This document shows, one piece after another, positions 46,965 through 54,679 of a DNA stretch of 64,000 bases. The stretch covers positions 62,001 to 126,000 of the forward strand of contig NZ_LYVJ01000006.1 in NCBI RefSeq assembly GCF_001676385.1, given 5' to 3'. The number at the start of each line of letters is the position of its first letter. The stretch's first letter is position 1. The position numbers were made by a program, and so were the translations under genes. Source of the DNA: Stenotrophomonas maltophilia (GTDB lineage Bacteria; Pseudomonadota; Gammaproteobacteria; Xanthomonadales; Xanthomonadaceae). Under the pieces are notes generated by a model that searched no databases, was not told the DNA's origin, and saw only the letters and a program-made list of their open reading frames with translations.

Positions 46965-48156
46965 CGCTCCCCTTCCCTGCCTGCAGCGTCTTGTTGAACT
47001 CCGCCTGGCGGCGGGTGCGGTCCATCACCTGGCCCTTGAGCTGGCCACAGGCGGCGTCGATGTCGTCGCCCCGGGTGCGGCGCACCATGGTCAGCACGTT
47101 GCTGTCGAGCAGGATCTTCTGGAAGGCACGGATATCGGCCTCCTCGGAGCGCTCGTAACGGGTGCCCGGGAACGGATTGAACGGAATCAGGTTGACCTTG
47201 CCCGAATCCTTGGCCTGCACCGCGTTGTCGAACTGGCGCATCAGCCGCGCCAACTGCCGGGCATGCTCGGGCTGGTCGTTGATGCCCTTCATCAGGGTGT
47301 ATTCGAAGGTGACCGATTCGCGGCGCTTGTTGGCACGCAGATAGCGTGCGCAGGAGGCCATCAGCTCGGCGATCGGATACTTCTTGTTGAGCGGCACCAG
47401 CGTCTCGCGCAGCTCATCATTCGGCGCATGCAGCGACACCGCCAGCGACACGTCGCTCTCGCTCGACAGGCGGTCGATCTGCGGCACCAGGCCGGAGGTC
47501 GACAGGGTCACGCGCTTGTTGGCCAGGCCGTAGCCCAGGTCGTCGCGCATCACGCTCATGGCGCGCACGACGTTGTCGAAGTTCATCAGCGGCTCGCCCA
47601 TGCCCATCATCACCACGTTGGTGAGGCGGCGCATCTGGTGCGGCACGTTGCCCAGGTGGCGTGCGGCAACCCACACCTGGCCGATGATCTCGGCGGTGGT
47701 CAGGTTGCGGTTGAAGCCCTGGGTGGCGGTGGAGCAGAACGTGCAGTTCAGGCCGCAACCGACCTGCGAGGACACGCACAGCGTGCCGCGGGTCTTGTCC
47801 GGGATGTACACGGTCTCGATGGCATTCTTGCCATCCACGCCCATCGCCAGCAGCCACTTGTGGGTGCCGTCGGCGGAGGGCTTGTCGAACACGATGTTGG
47901 GGACAACGACCTCGGCATGGGACTGCAGCTTGGCGCGCAGGACCTTGCCGAGGTCGGTCATTTCATCGAAGTCGGTGACGTAGCGATGATGGATCCACTT
48001 CATCACCTGATGGGCCCGGAACTTCTTTTCGCCGAGAACGTCGACGAAGAACTTCTCCAGGCCCGCGCGATCGAGGTCGAGCAGGTTCTGCTTGCCAGCC
48101 GTGGGTGCCGGCTTCGGCAACGGCTGGATGGCGGGGGACTGTACGACCTCGTTCAC
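46951..48156 (-). CDS. rlmN: 23S rRNA (adenine-2503) and tRNA methyltransferase RlmN
   Basis: 401 residues from the GTG at 48156. The radical SAM cluster CxxxCxxC is in [31 protein letters not shown] and [19 protein letters not shown] are typical, and the C-terminal [10 protein letters not shown] cysteine is the methyl-transfer residue. It methylates A2503 of 23S rRNA and A37 of tRNAs. The start is placed after the ndk stop (10 bases); the open frame upstream is not used. Confidence 0.95.
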   Translation of the reverse strand: MNEVVQSPAIQPLPKPAPTAGKQNLLDLDRAGLEKFFVDVLGEKKFRAHQVMKWIHHRYVTDFDEMTDLGKVLRAKLQSHAEVVVPNIVFDKPSADGTHKWLLAMGVDGKNAIETVYIPDKTRGTLCVSSQVGCGLNCTFCSTATQGFNRNLTTAEIIGQVWVAARHLGNVPHQMRRLTNVVMMGMGEPLMNFDNVVRAMSVMRDDLGYGLANKRVTLSTSGLVPQIDRLSSESDVSLAVSLHAPNDELRETLVPLNKKYPIAELMASCARYLRANKRRESVTFEYTLMKGINDQPEHARQLARLMRQFDNAVQAKDSGKVNLIPFNPFPGTRYERSEEADIRAFQKILLDSNVLTMVRRTRGDDIDAACGQLKGQVMDRTRRQAEFNKTLQAGKGSDAAA

Positions 48157-48166
48157 GGCATTACTC

Positions 48167-48592
48167 TCAGCGCGAAACGACTTCGGTAGCGGCGAAGAAG
48201 TAGGCGATTTCGATCGCGGCGTTCTCGACCGAGTCCGAGCCGTGGGCGGCGTTGGCATCGATGGATTCGGCGAAGTCGGCGCGGATGGTGCCCGGCGCGG
48301 CTTCCTTCGGGTTGGTGGCGCCCAGCAGGTCGCGGTGGGCCAGCACGGCGTTCTCGCCTTCCAGGGCCTGGATCATCACCGGGCCGGAGATCATGAACTC
48401 GACCAGCGCGTTGAAGAACGGACGCTCGCGGTGCACGGCGTAGAAGCCTTCGGCTTCACGGCGCGACAGCTGCTTGTACTTGGCGGCGACGACCTTCAGG
48501 CCGGCCTTCTCGAAGCGGGCGTAGATTTCGCCGATGACGTTCTTGGCAACGGCGTCCGGCTTGATGATCGAAAGGGTGCGCTCCAGCGCCAT
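48167..48592 (-). CDS. ndk: Nucleoside diphosphate kinase
   Basis: 141 residues, normal length. The active-site histidine region ([20 protein letters not shown]) is intact, as is the N-terminal [14 protein letters not shown]. It equilibrates NTP pools, moving the gamma phosphate from ATP. The ATG at 48592 follows a TTGGAG-type ribosome site. An intrinsic terminator stands 48 bases upstream on the same strand, which suggests transcription attenuation or an orphan terminator. Confidence 0.97.
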   Translation of the reverse strand: MALERTLSIIKPDAVAKNVIGEIYARFEKAGLKVVAAKYKQLSRREAEGFYAVHRERPFFNALVEFMISGPVMIQALEGENAVLAHRDLLGATNPKEAAPGTIRADFAESIDANAAHGSDSVENAAIEIAYFFAATEVVSR

Positions 48593-48640
48593 GGGATGTC
48601 TCCAATGGAATCGGGCCGCAGATGGCCCGAAGGGTAACAT

Positions 48641-48668
48641 GAAAAAAACCCGCGTCGGGACGCGGGCT
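48641..48668 (-). terminator. Terminator in the ndk leader
   Basis: Minus strand: CCCGCGT-CCCG-ACGCGGG followed by seven T (A tract at 48642-48648 on plus). It lies 48 bases before the ndk ATG with no gene upstream on this strand. A TACAAT -10-like element is at 48690-48695. Confidence 0.7.
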
Positions 48669-48737
48669 TAGCCTGATAAACGTAGGCGAATTGTAAGAGA
48701 TAACGCGGCTGGGTGGTAGAGGGCCCACAGCCCTCCT

Positions 48738-48804
48738 GTAGAGCCGAGCCCATGCTCGGCTGGCCTTTGAGCCGAAGAGCAGCCGAGCGTGGGCTCGGCT
48801 CTAC
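48738..48804. repeat. Inverted SMAG pair before the fad operon
   Basis: GTAG at 48738 and CTAC at 48801-48804, with AGCCGAGCC-type stems. Lies in the 342-base divergent gap between ndk and the TetR gene. Confidence 0.8.
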
Positions 48805-48902
48805 ACGCCCCACCCTGCCCATTCACCCACCTGAGTGGATTCTGACCGGTCTGGGCATTTTGCTGCACTGCAAAATGCCATACGCCACCGTCTGGTTCTA
48901 GT

Positions 48903-48920
48903 ATCAAACAATCGTTTGAT
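48903..48920 (+). promoter_or_regulatory. PsrA-like operator
   Basis: ATCAAAC-AATC-GTTTGAT, a 7-4-7 palindrome 15 bases before the TetR ATG. CAAAC-N4-GTTTG matches the known PsrA-type (fatty-acid responsive TetR) recognition pattern. Confidence 0.75.
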
Positions 48921-48935
48921 TAAGGTCGCCCCCCG

Positions 48936-49589
48936 ATGGCCAAACCCGCCCACTTCTCGACCAAGGACCGGATCCTCGGTGCCGCCGAGGAGCTGTTCGC
49001 ACAGCATGGCTTTGCCGGCACTTCGCTGCGCCAGGTGACCAGCCAGGCCGACGTCAACATCGCGGCGGTCAACTACCACTTCGGCTCGAAGGAGAACTTG
49101 GTCAACGAGGTGTTCCGCCGCCGCATGGACGAGATGACCAGTGCCCGCCTGTCGCAGCTTGAACGCGCTCGCAGCGAACATCCCGGGCAACTGCGCCCGG
49201 TGCTGGCCGCGTTCGTCGAACCGGCGCTGGCCCTGGCCCAGGACCGCCACAACGGCGGTGCCTTCGTACGCGTCATCGCCCGCGCCTACGCCGAGAAGAA
49301 TGACAACCTGCGCAAGTTCCTGTCCGACCATTACGGCCATGTGCTGCGCGCGTTCGGCAAGGCCATCGCCGAATGCGTGCCCGGCCTGAGCAAGGAAGAG
49401 CTGTACTGGCGGCTGGACTTCCTGGCCGGTTCGCTCACCTACGCCATGGCCGACTTCGGGCTGATCAAGCGACCCGCCGGTGTCACCGAAGCGGCGCATC
49501 GTGCCCATGCCGCCCACGAACTGATCCATTTCGCCGAAGCCGGGTTCCGCGCCGCCGCACGCGGCGGTGCCCTGCCCGCTTCCCCCTGA
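48936..49589 (+). CDS. TetR family regulator of fatty-acid oxidation
   Basis: 217 residues. TetR helix-turn-helix: ILGAAEELFAQHGFAGTSLR, VNIAAVNYHFGSKENLVNEV. It heads an operon with fadB-like and fadA genes (52 bases to fadB) and is preceded by a CAAAC-N4-GTTTG palindrome. That site, and the gene order, match PsrA-type repressors that release DNA on binding long-chain acyl ligands. So it likely represses itself and beta-oxidation. The exact ligand is inferred, not shown. Confidence 0.88.
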   Translation: MAKPAHFSTKDRILGAAEELFAQHGFAGTSLRQVTSQADVNIAAVNYHFGSKENLVNEVFRRRMDEMTSARLSQLERARSEHPGQLRPVLAAFVEPALALAQDRHNGGAFVRVIARAYAEKNDNLRKFLSDHYGHVLRAFGKAIAECVPGLSKEELYWRLDFLAGSLTYAMADFGLIKRPAGVTEAAHRAHAAHELIHFAEAGFRAAARGGALPASP

Positions 49590-49641
49590 TCCCATCGGGC
49601 GAGTCCCGCCCGGCAACTGCTGACCAAGAAGGCCTTACACC

Positions 49642-52014
49642 ATGTCCAATTCCCTGCTAGTCCGCCGCGCCGCCGTGCTGGGTGCCGGCGTCATGGGTGC
49701 CCAGATCGCCGCCCACCTCACCAATGCCGGCGTCGACACCGTGCTGTTCGACCTGCCCGCCAAGGAAGGTCCGGCCGATGGCATCGTGCTGAAGGCGATC
49801 GCCAACCTGGGCAAGCTCAGCCCCGCGCCGCTGGCCAGCAAGTCCCTGGCCGAGGCGATCACCCCGGCCAACTACGAGTCCGGCCTGGAGCAGCTGAAGG
49901 ACTGCGACCTGATCATCGAGGCCATTGCCGAGCGCATGGACTGGAAGCAGGACCTGTACAGGAAGATCGCCCCGTTCGTGGCCGACCACGCGGTGCTGGC
50001 CTCCAACACCTCGGGCCTGGGCATCAACAAGCTGGCCGACGTGCTGCCCGAGCAGCTGCGCCACCGCTTCTGCGGCGTGCACTTCTTCAACCCGCCGCGC
50101 TACATGCACCTGGCCGAACTGATCCCGGCCAGCACCACCGATGCCGCCGTGCTGGAAGGCCTGGAAGAATTCCTGGTCACCACCCTGGGCAAGGGTGTGG
50201 TGTACGCCAAGGACACTCCGAACTTCATCGGCAACCGCATCGGCGTGTTCTCGATCCTGTCCACCATCCATCACACCCAGCAGTTCGGCCTGGGCTTCGA
50301 TGAAGTGGACGGCCTGACCGGCCCGCTGGTCGGCCGCCCGAAGTCGGCCACCTACCGCACCTCTGACGTGGTCGGCCTGGACACCATGGCCCACGTCATC
50401 AAGACCATGGGCGACACCCTGCCCAACGACCCGTGGCATGAATTCTTCAAGTCCCCGAAGTGGCTGGACGCGCTGATCGCCAAGGGCGCGCTGGGCCAGA
50501 AGACCGGTGCCGGCATCTTCCGCAAGGTCGGCAAGGACATCGTCGTGCTGGACCTGGAAAAGCAGGACTACCGCCCGGCCGACCGCACCGCCGCCCCGGA
50601 ACTGGTCGAGATCCTGAAGATCAAGAACCCGGCCGAGAAGTTCGCCAAGCTGCGCGAGAGCCAGCACCCGCAGGCGCAGTTCCTGTGGGCGACCTTCCGC
50701 GATCTGTTCCACTACAGCGCCTACCACCTGGCCGATATCGCCGAGACCGCGCGCGACGTCGACCTGGCCATCCGCTGGGGCTACGGCTGGTCGCTGGGCC
50801 CGTTCGAGACCTGGCAGGCCGCCGGCTGGAAGCAGGTCGCGCAGTGGATCGCCGATGACATCGTCGCCGGCAAGAGCATGAGCAACGCCCCGCTGCCGGA
50901 TTGGGTCTTCGATGGCCGCGACGGCGTGCATGCCGCCGAAGGCAGCTACAGCCCGTCGCGCAACGCCAAGCTGCCGCGCTCGTCGCTGCCGGTGTACCAG
51001 CGCCAGCGCTTCCCCGATCCGCTGCTGGGCGAGACGTTCGCGCCGGGCGAGACCGTGTTCGAGAACGACGGCCTGCGCATGTGGCACGACGGTGATGGCA
51101 TCGCCGTGGTCAGCTTCAAGACCAAGATGAACACCGTGTCCGACCAGGTGCTGGACGGCCTGCAGGAATGCGTGAGCCGCGCCGAGAAGGACTTCCAGGG
51201 CCTGGTGATCTGGCAGCAGAAGGAACCCTTCTCCGCCGGTGCCGACCTGGCCGGCGCGCTGGGCCTGCTGCAGGCCGGCAAGGTCGACCAGTTCGAGGAA
51301 ATGGTCGCCAACTTCCAGCGCACCAGCCAGCGCATCAAGTACTCGCTGGTGCCGGTGGTGGCAGCGGTGCGTGGCCTGGCTCTGGGCGGCGGCTGTGAGT
51401 TCCAGATGCACAGCGCCAAGACCGTGGCCTTCCTGGAAAGCTACATCGGCCTGGTCGAGGCCGGTGTCGGCCTGCTGCCGGCCGGTGGCGGCCTGAAGGA
51501 ACTGGCCGTGCGCGCCTCGCAGGCGGCGGGCCCGGGCGGTGACGTGTTCGCCGAACTGAAGAAGACCTTCGAGACCGTGGCGATGGCCAAGGTGTCCAAC
51601 TCGGCGGTCAACGCCAAGGAACTGGGCCTGCTGCGCAGCACCGACAAGGTGGTGTTCAACAGCTACGAGGCCCTGCACATCGCCAAGGCCGAAGCGCGCG
51701 CCCTGGCCGAGGCAGGCTACCGTCCGCCGCTGCCGGCACACCGCATCCAGGTCGCCGGTGACGTGGGCATCGCCACCTTCAAGATGATGCTGGTCAACAT
51801 GCTGGAGGGCCGTTTCATCAGCCCGTACGACTACGAGATCGCCGAACGCATCGCCACCGTGCTGTGCGGCGGCAAGGTCGACCGCGGCACCCTGGTGGAC
51901 GAGGAGTGGTTGCTGACCCTGGAGCGCAAGCACTTCGTCGAACTGGCCCAACAGGAAAAGACCCAGGCCCGCATCGCGCACATGCTGAAGACCGGCAAGC
52001 CGCTGCGTAACTGA
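49642..52014 (+). CDS. 3-hydroxyacyl-CoA dehydrogenase / enoyl-CoA hydratase
   Basis: 790 residues, multifunctional beta-oxidation enzyme. The dehydrogenase comes first: AAVLGAGVMGAQIAAHLTNAG (NAD-binding, residues 10-30), IIEAIAERMDWKQDLY and HFFNPPRYMHLAELI. The crotonase (hydratase) domain is C-terminal, about 480-690: FSAGADLAGALG and VRGLALGGGCEFQMHSAKT. This dehydrogenase-first order is opposite to E. coli FadB and matches the FadN-like class. It acts with the downstream thiolase to complete beta-oxidation of long acyl-CoAs. Confidence 0.9.
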   Translation: MSNSLLVRRAAVLGAGVMGAQIAAHLTNAGVDTVLFDLPAKEGPADGIVLKAIANLGKLSPAPLASKSLAEAITPANYESGLEQLKDCDLIIEAIAERMDWKQDLYRKIAPFVADHAVLASNTSGLGINKLADVLPEQLRHRFCGVHFFNPPRYMHLAELIPASTTDAAVLEGLEEFLVTTLGKGVVYAKDTPNFIGNRIGVFSILSTIHHTQQFGLGFDEVDGLTGPLVGRPKSATYRTSDVVGLDTMAHVIKTMGDTLPNDPWHEFFKSPKWLDALIAKGALGQKTGAGIFRKVGKDIVVLDLEKQDYRPADRTAAPELVEILKIKNPAEKFAKLRESQHPQAQFLWATFRDLFHYSAYHLADIAETARDVDLAIRWGYGWSLGPFETWQAAGWKQVAQWIADDIVAGKSMSNAPLPDWVFDGRDGVHAAEGSYSPSRNAKLPRSSLPVYQRQRFPDPLLGETFAPGETVFENDGLRMWHDGDGIAVVSFKTKMNTVSDQVLDGLQECVSRAEKDFQGLVIWQQKEPFSAGADLAGALGLLQAGKVDQFEEMVANFQRTSQRIKYSLVPVVAAVRGLALGGGCEFQMHSAKTVAFLESYIGLVEAGVGLLPAGGGLKELAVRASQAAGPGGDVFAELKKTFETVAMAKVSNSAVNAKELGLLRSTDKVVFNSYEALHIAKAEARALAEAGYRPPLPAHRIQVAGDVGIATFKMMLVNMLEGRFISPYDYEIAERIATVLCGGKVDRGTLVDEEWLLTLERKHFVELAQQEKTQARIAHMLKTGKPLRN

Positions 52015-52023
52015 TTGATGGCG

Positions 52024-52085
52024 GGTGCCGACCGCTGGCCGGCACTCCTCTGCCTCTGGTGGGTGCCGACCGTTGGTCGGCACCC
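52024..52085. repeat. Palindromic repeat pair between fadB and fadA
   Basis: GGTGCCGACC/CGGCAC-type hairpins at 52024-52045 and 52060-52085 (GGGTGCCGACC-GTT-GGTCGGCACCC). They lie in the fadB-fadA gap of 99 bases, so they are transcribed with both genes. Confidence 0.75.
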
Positions 52086-52113
52086 CGGCTAAAAAATTCG
52101 AGAGATCACTGCA

Positions 52114-53322
52114 ATGACCAAGCAAATCCAGGACGCCTATATCGTCGCCGCTACCCGTACCCCGGTTGGCAAGGCGCCCAAGGGCATGTTCCGCAACACC
52201 CGCCCCGACGACATGCTTGCGCACGTACTGCGCAGCGTCGTGGCGCAGGCCCCGGGCGTGGACGTCAACCGCATCGATGACGCGATCATCGGCTGCGCCA
52301 TGCCGGAGGCCGAGCAGGGCATGAACGTGGCGCGCATCGGCGTGCTGCTGGCCGGCCTGCCGAACACCATCGCCGCGCAGACCGTGAATCGTTTCTGTTC
52401 GTCCGGCCTGCAGGCCGTAGCCCAGGCCGCCGACGCAATCCGCCTGGGCAACGCCGACCTGATGCTCGCCGGCGGCACCGAGTCGATGTCGATGGTGCCG
52501 ATGATGGGCAACAAGATCGCGATGGCACCGAGCGTGTTCGACAACGACCATGTCGCCATTGCCTACGGCATGGGCATCACCGCCGAGAAGGTCGCCGAAG
52601 AGTGGAAGGTCTCGCGCGAAGACCAGGACGCCTTCGCCCTGGCCTCGCACCAGAAGGCCATGGCCGCGATCCAGAACGGCGAGTTCAAGGACGAAATCAG
52701 CCCGTACGAGATCGTCTCGCACCTGCCGGACCTGGCTGACGGCCAGCGCATCATCACCCGCAACAAGATCGCCGACACCGACGAAGGCCCGCGCCCGGAT
52801 TCTTCGGCTGAAGGCCTGGCCAAGCTGCGCCCGGTGTTCCGCAACGGCCAGTTCGGCGGCACCGTCACCGCCGGCAACTCGTCGCAGATGAGCGACGGCG
52901 CCGGCGCGGTGCTGCTGGCCTCGGAACAGGCGATCAAGGACTACGGCCTGACCCCGTTGGCCCGCTTCGTCAGCTTCTCGGTGGCCGGCGTGCGGCCGGA
53001 AGTGATGGGCATCGGCCCGATCGCCGCGATCCCGAAGGCACTGAAGCAGGCCGGCCTGACCCAGGACCAGCTGGACTGGATCGAACTCAACGAAGCGTTC
53101 GCCGCGCAGTCGCTGGCGGTGATCCGTGATTGCGGCCTGGACCCAAGCAAGGTCAACCCGCTGGGCGGCGCGATCGCCCTGGGCCACCCGCTGGGCGCGA
53201 CCGGCGCGATCCGTACCGCAACCCTGCTGCACGGCCTGCGTCGGCGCCAGCAGAAGTACGGCATGGTGACGATGTGCATCGGCACCGGCATGGGTGCGGC
53301 GGGTATTTTCGAGGCGCTGTAA
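52114..53322 (+). CDS. fadA: Acetyl-CoA C-acyltransferase (3-ketoacyl-CoA thiolase)
   Basis: 402 residues. The acyl-accepting cysteine (C95) is in VNRFCSSGLQAV. Further motifs: GIGPIAAIPKALKQAGL, NEAFAAQSLAVI, GGAIALGHPLGATGA and the second catalytic cysteine in CIGTGMGAAG. It cleaves 3-ketoacyl-CoA with CoA to release acetyl-CoA. Third gene of TetR-fadB-fadA. Confidence 0.95.
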   Translation: MTKQIQDAYIVAATRTPVGKAPKGMFRNTRPDDMLAHVLRSVVAQAPGVDVNRIDDAIIGCAMPEAEQGMNVARIGVLLAGLPNTIAAQTVNRFCSSGLQAVAQAADAIRLGNADLMLAGGTESMSMVPMMGNKIAMAPSVFDNDHVAIAYGMGITAEKVAEEWKVSREDQDAFALASHQKAMAAIQNGEFKDEISPYEIVSHLPDLADGQRIITRNKIADTDEGPRPDSSAEGLAKLRPVFRNGQFGGTVTAGNSSQMSDGAGAVLLASEQAIKDYGLTPLARFVSFSVAGVRPEVMGIGPIAAIPKALKQAGLTQDQLDWIELNEAFAAQSLAVIRDCGLDPSKVNPLGGAIALGHPLGATGAIRTATLLHGLRRRQQKYGMVTMCIGTGMGAAGIFEAL

Positions 53323-53371
53323 GGTTCAAAGCGTTGCCGGCGGACGTTTCGGCTTGCTGTGGGGCCCGGGT

Positions 53372-53461
53372 GGGTGAGACTGCCCGGGACACGCCGCAAG
53401 TACATCCCTGTAGGCTTGGCAGCGGCATCCATGCCGCTGACAGTCCCGGTCAGCCTCACCC
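53372..53461. repeat. 90-nt structured element, copy A
   Basis: Outer stem from GGGTGAGACTGCCCGGGAC (53372-53390) with GTCCCGGTCAGCCTCACCC (53443-53461). Inner hairpin AGCGGCAT-CC-ATGCCGCT at 53421-53438. Boxes GGACACGCCG and CATCCCTG at 53387-53410 also appear, inverted, in copy B. Confidence 0.75.
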
Positions 53462-53520
53462 GCCCGTGCCATCCAACATTCCGCGCGGCGGAGGGATGAG
53501 CAAAGGCAGGGTCAAAGGCC

Positions 53521-53559
53521 GGGGTCAGATCCCTTTGCTGCGCAAAGGGATCTGACCCC
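53521..53559. repeat. 18-3-18 perfect inverted repeat
   Basis: GGGGTCAGATCCCTTTGC-TGC-GCAAAGGGATCTGACCCC. The arms are perfect complements. A second, overlapping strong palindrome follows at 53561. Confidence 0.8.
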
Positions 53560-53560
53560 A

Positions 53561-53601
53561 ACAAGCAGAAAAGGCAGCCAATGGCTGCCTTTTCTGCTTG
53601 T
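53561..53601. terminator. Bidirectional terminator between fadA and galU
   Basis: 19-3-19 perfect inverted repeat: ACAAGCAGAAAAGGCAGCC, AAT, then its complement. The inner stem GGCAGCC-AAT-GGCTGCC is followed by TTTT on the plus strand and preceded by AAAA (TTTT on the minus). It can end both the fadA and the galU transcripts. Confidence 0.8.
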
Positions 53602-53660
53602 GCTTCTGCCTTTGATTCCGCCCTTCCCGTCCGCGCCGGCAGGAAACTGTCGAGAGGCGT

Positions 53661-53750
53661 GGGCAGGCCGCTGCAGGACCGTTGGCGCCATGGATGGCGC
53701 CATCGAGCCCCCAGGGATGGGTTTACGGCGTGTCCTGCAGCGGCCTGCCC
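53661..53750. repeat. 90-nt structured element, copy B (inverted)
   Basis: Perfect outer stem GGGCAGGCCGCTGCAGGAC (53661-53679) with GTCCTGCAGCGGCCTGCCC (53732-53750). Inner palindrome TGGCGCCAT-GG-ATGGCGCCA at 53683-53702. The minus-strand boxes match copy A (GGACACGCCG, CATCCCTG) and the total length is also 90. Confidence 0.75.
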
Positions 53751-53800
53751 GCGCCTCCCCCACTTTGGCAGGAAGGCGCTGACGGAGCGCTTGATAAACC

Positions 53801-54679
53801 TTATTCCGCCAACATCGCCGTCAGCTTCTCCCGCGCCGGGCCGGCCAGCTTCGGGTTGTCCAGCGCAAAGCGGATCGTCGCCTCCACCAGGCCCAGGTGC
53901 GTGCCGCAGTCGAAGCGGGTGCCCTCGAAGCGATAGGCATCCACTTCTTCGGTCTTCAGCAGCTGCGCGATCGCATCGGTCAGCTGGATCTCGCCACCGG
54001 CACCACTGCCGGTCTGCTCCAGCAGTTCGAAGATCTTCGGGCTCAGCACATAGCGTCCCACCACCGCCAGGTCGCTCGGCGCGTCCTCCGGCTTCGGCTT
54101 CTCGACAATCTGCGAAATGCGGCCCTTGCGGCCGTCGAACGCCTCCGTGGCGACGATGCCGTAGCTGGCGGTCTTGTCGTGCGGCACGTCTTCGACCGCA
54201 ATCACGCTGGCACCACTGGCCTCGTTGAGGTCGGCCATCTGCTTCAGTGCACCGGCGCCGCGGTTCCAGATCAGGTCGTCGGGCAGCAGCACCGCAAACG
54301 GCTCGTCACCGATGACGGCCTTGGCACACAAGACGGCATGGCCCAAGCCCAGGGCCTCGGCCTGGGTCACGAAGATCGCGCGCACGCCATTGGGCAGCAC
54401 GTGACGGATCATCTCCAGCTGCTCCTGCTTGCCGGCCCGCTCGAGCTTCTGCTCCAGCTCGTAGGCCTTGTCGAAATAGTCGGCCACCGCGTGCTTGTAG
54501 CGGTTGGTGATGAACACCAGCGTGTCGCAGCCCGCCTCGATCGCCTCATCGACCGCGTACTGGATCAATGGACGATCGATGATCGGCAACATTTCCTTCG
54601 GAACCGTCTTGGTAGCAGGGAGGAAGCGCGTCCCCAGCCCTGCCACCGGAAAGACCGCCTTGCGAATTCGCTTGCTCAT
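53801..54679 (-). CDS. galU: UTP-glucose-1-phosphate uridylyltransferase
   Basis: 292 residues. The sugar-nucleotide binding signature is GLGTRFLPATKTVPKEMLPI at the N-terminus; further DPLI/FVLLPDD (FAVLLPDDLI), GYKHAV (NRYKHAVADYF) and VEKPKPEDAPSD. It makes UDP-glucose for surface polysaccharides, which fits the following dehydratase and glycosyl-transferase genes. Its ATG overlaps the end of the upstream dehydratase gene by four bases. Confidence 0.95.
   Translation of the reverse strand: MSKRIRKAVFPVAGLGTRFLPATKTVPKEMLPIIDRPLIQYAVDEAIEAGCDTLVFITNRYKHAVADYFDKAYELEQKLERAGKQEQLEMIRHVLPNGVRAIFVTQAEALGLGHAVLCAKAVIGDEPFAVLLPDDLIWNRGAGALKQMADLNEASGASVIAVEDVPHDKTASYGIVATEAFDGRKGRISQIVEKPKPEDAPSDLAVVGRYVLSPKIFELLEQTGSGAGGEIQLTDAIAQLLKTEEVDAYRFEGTRFDCGTHLGLVEATIRFALDNPKLAGPAREKLTAMLAE

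Noticed and set aside
49657..53232. A 1191-residue open frame on the minus strand opposite fadB and fadA
   Set aside because: It runs antisense to well-conserved genes, its product is Gly/Arg/His/Gln-rich without domains, and such frames are normal in high-GC DNA.
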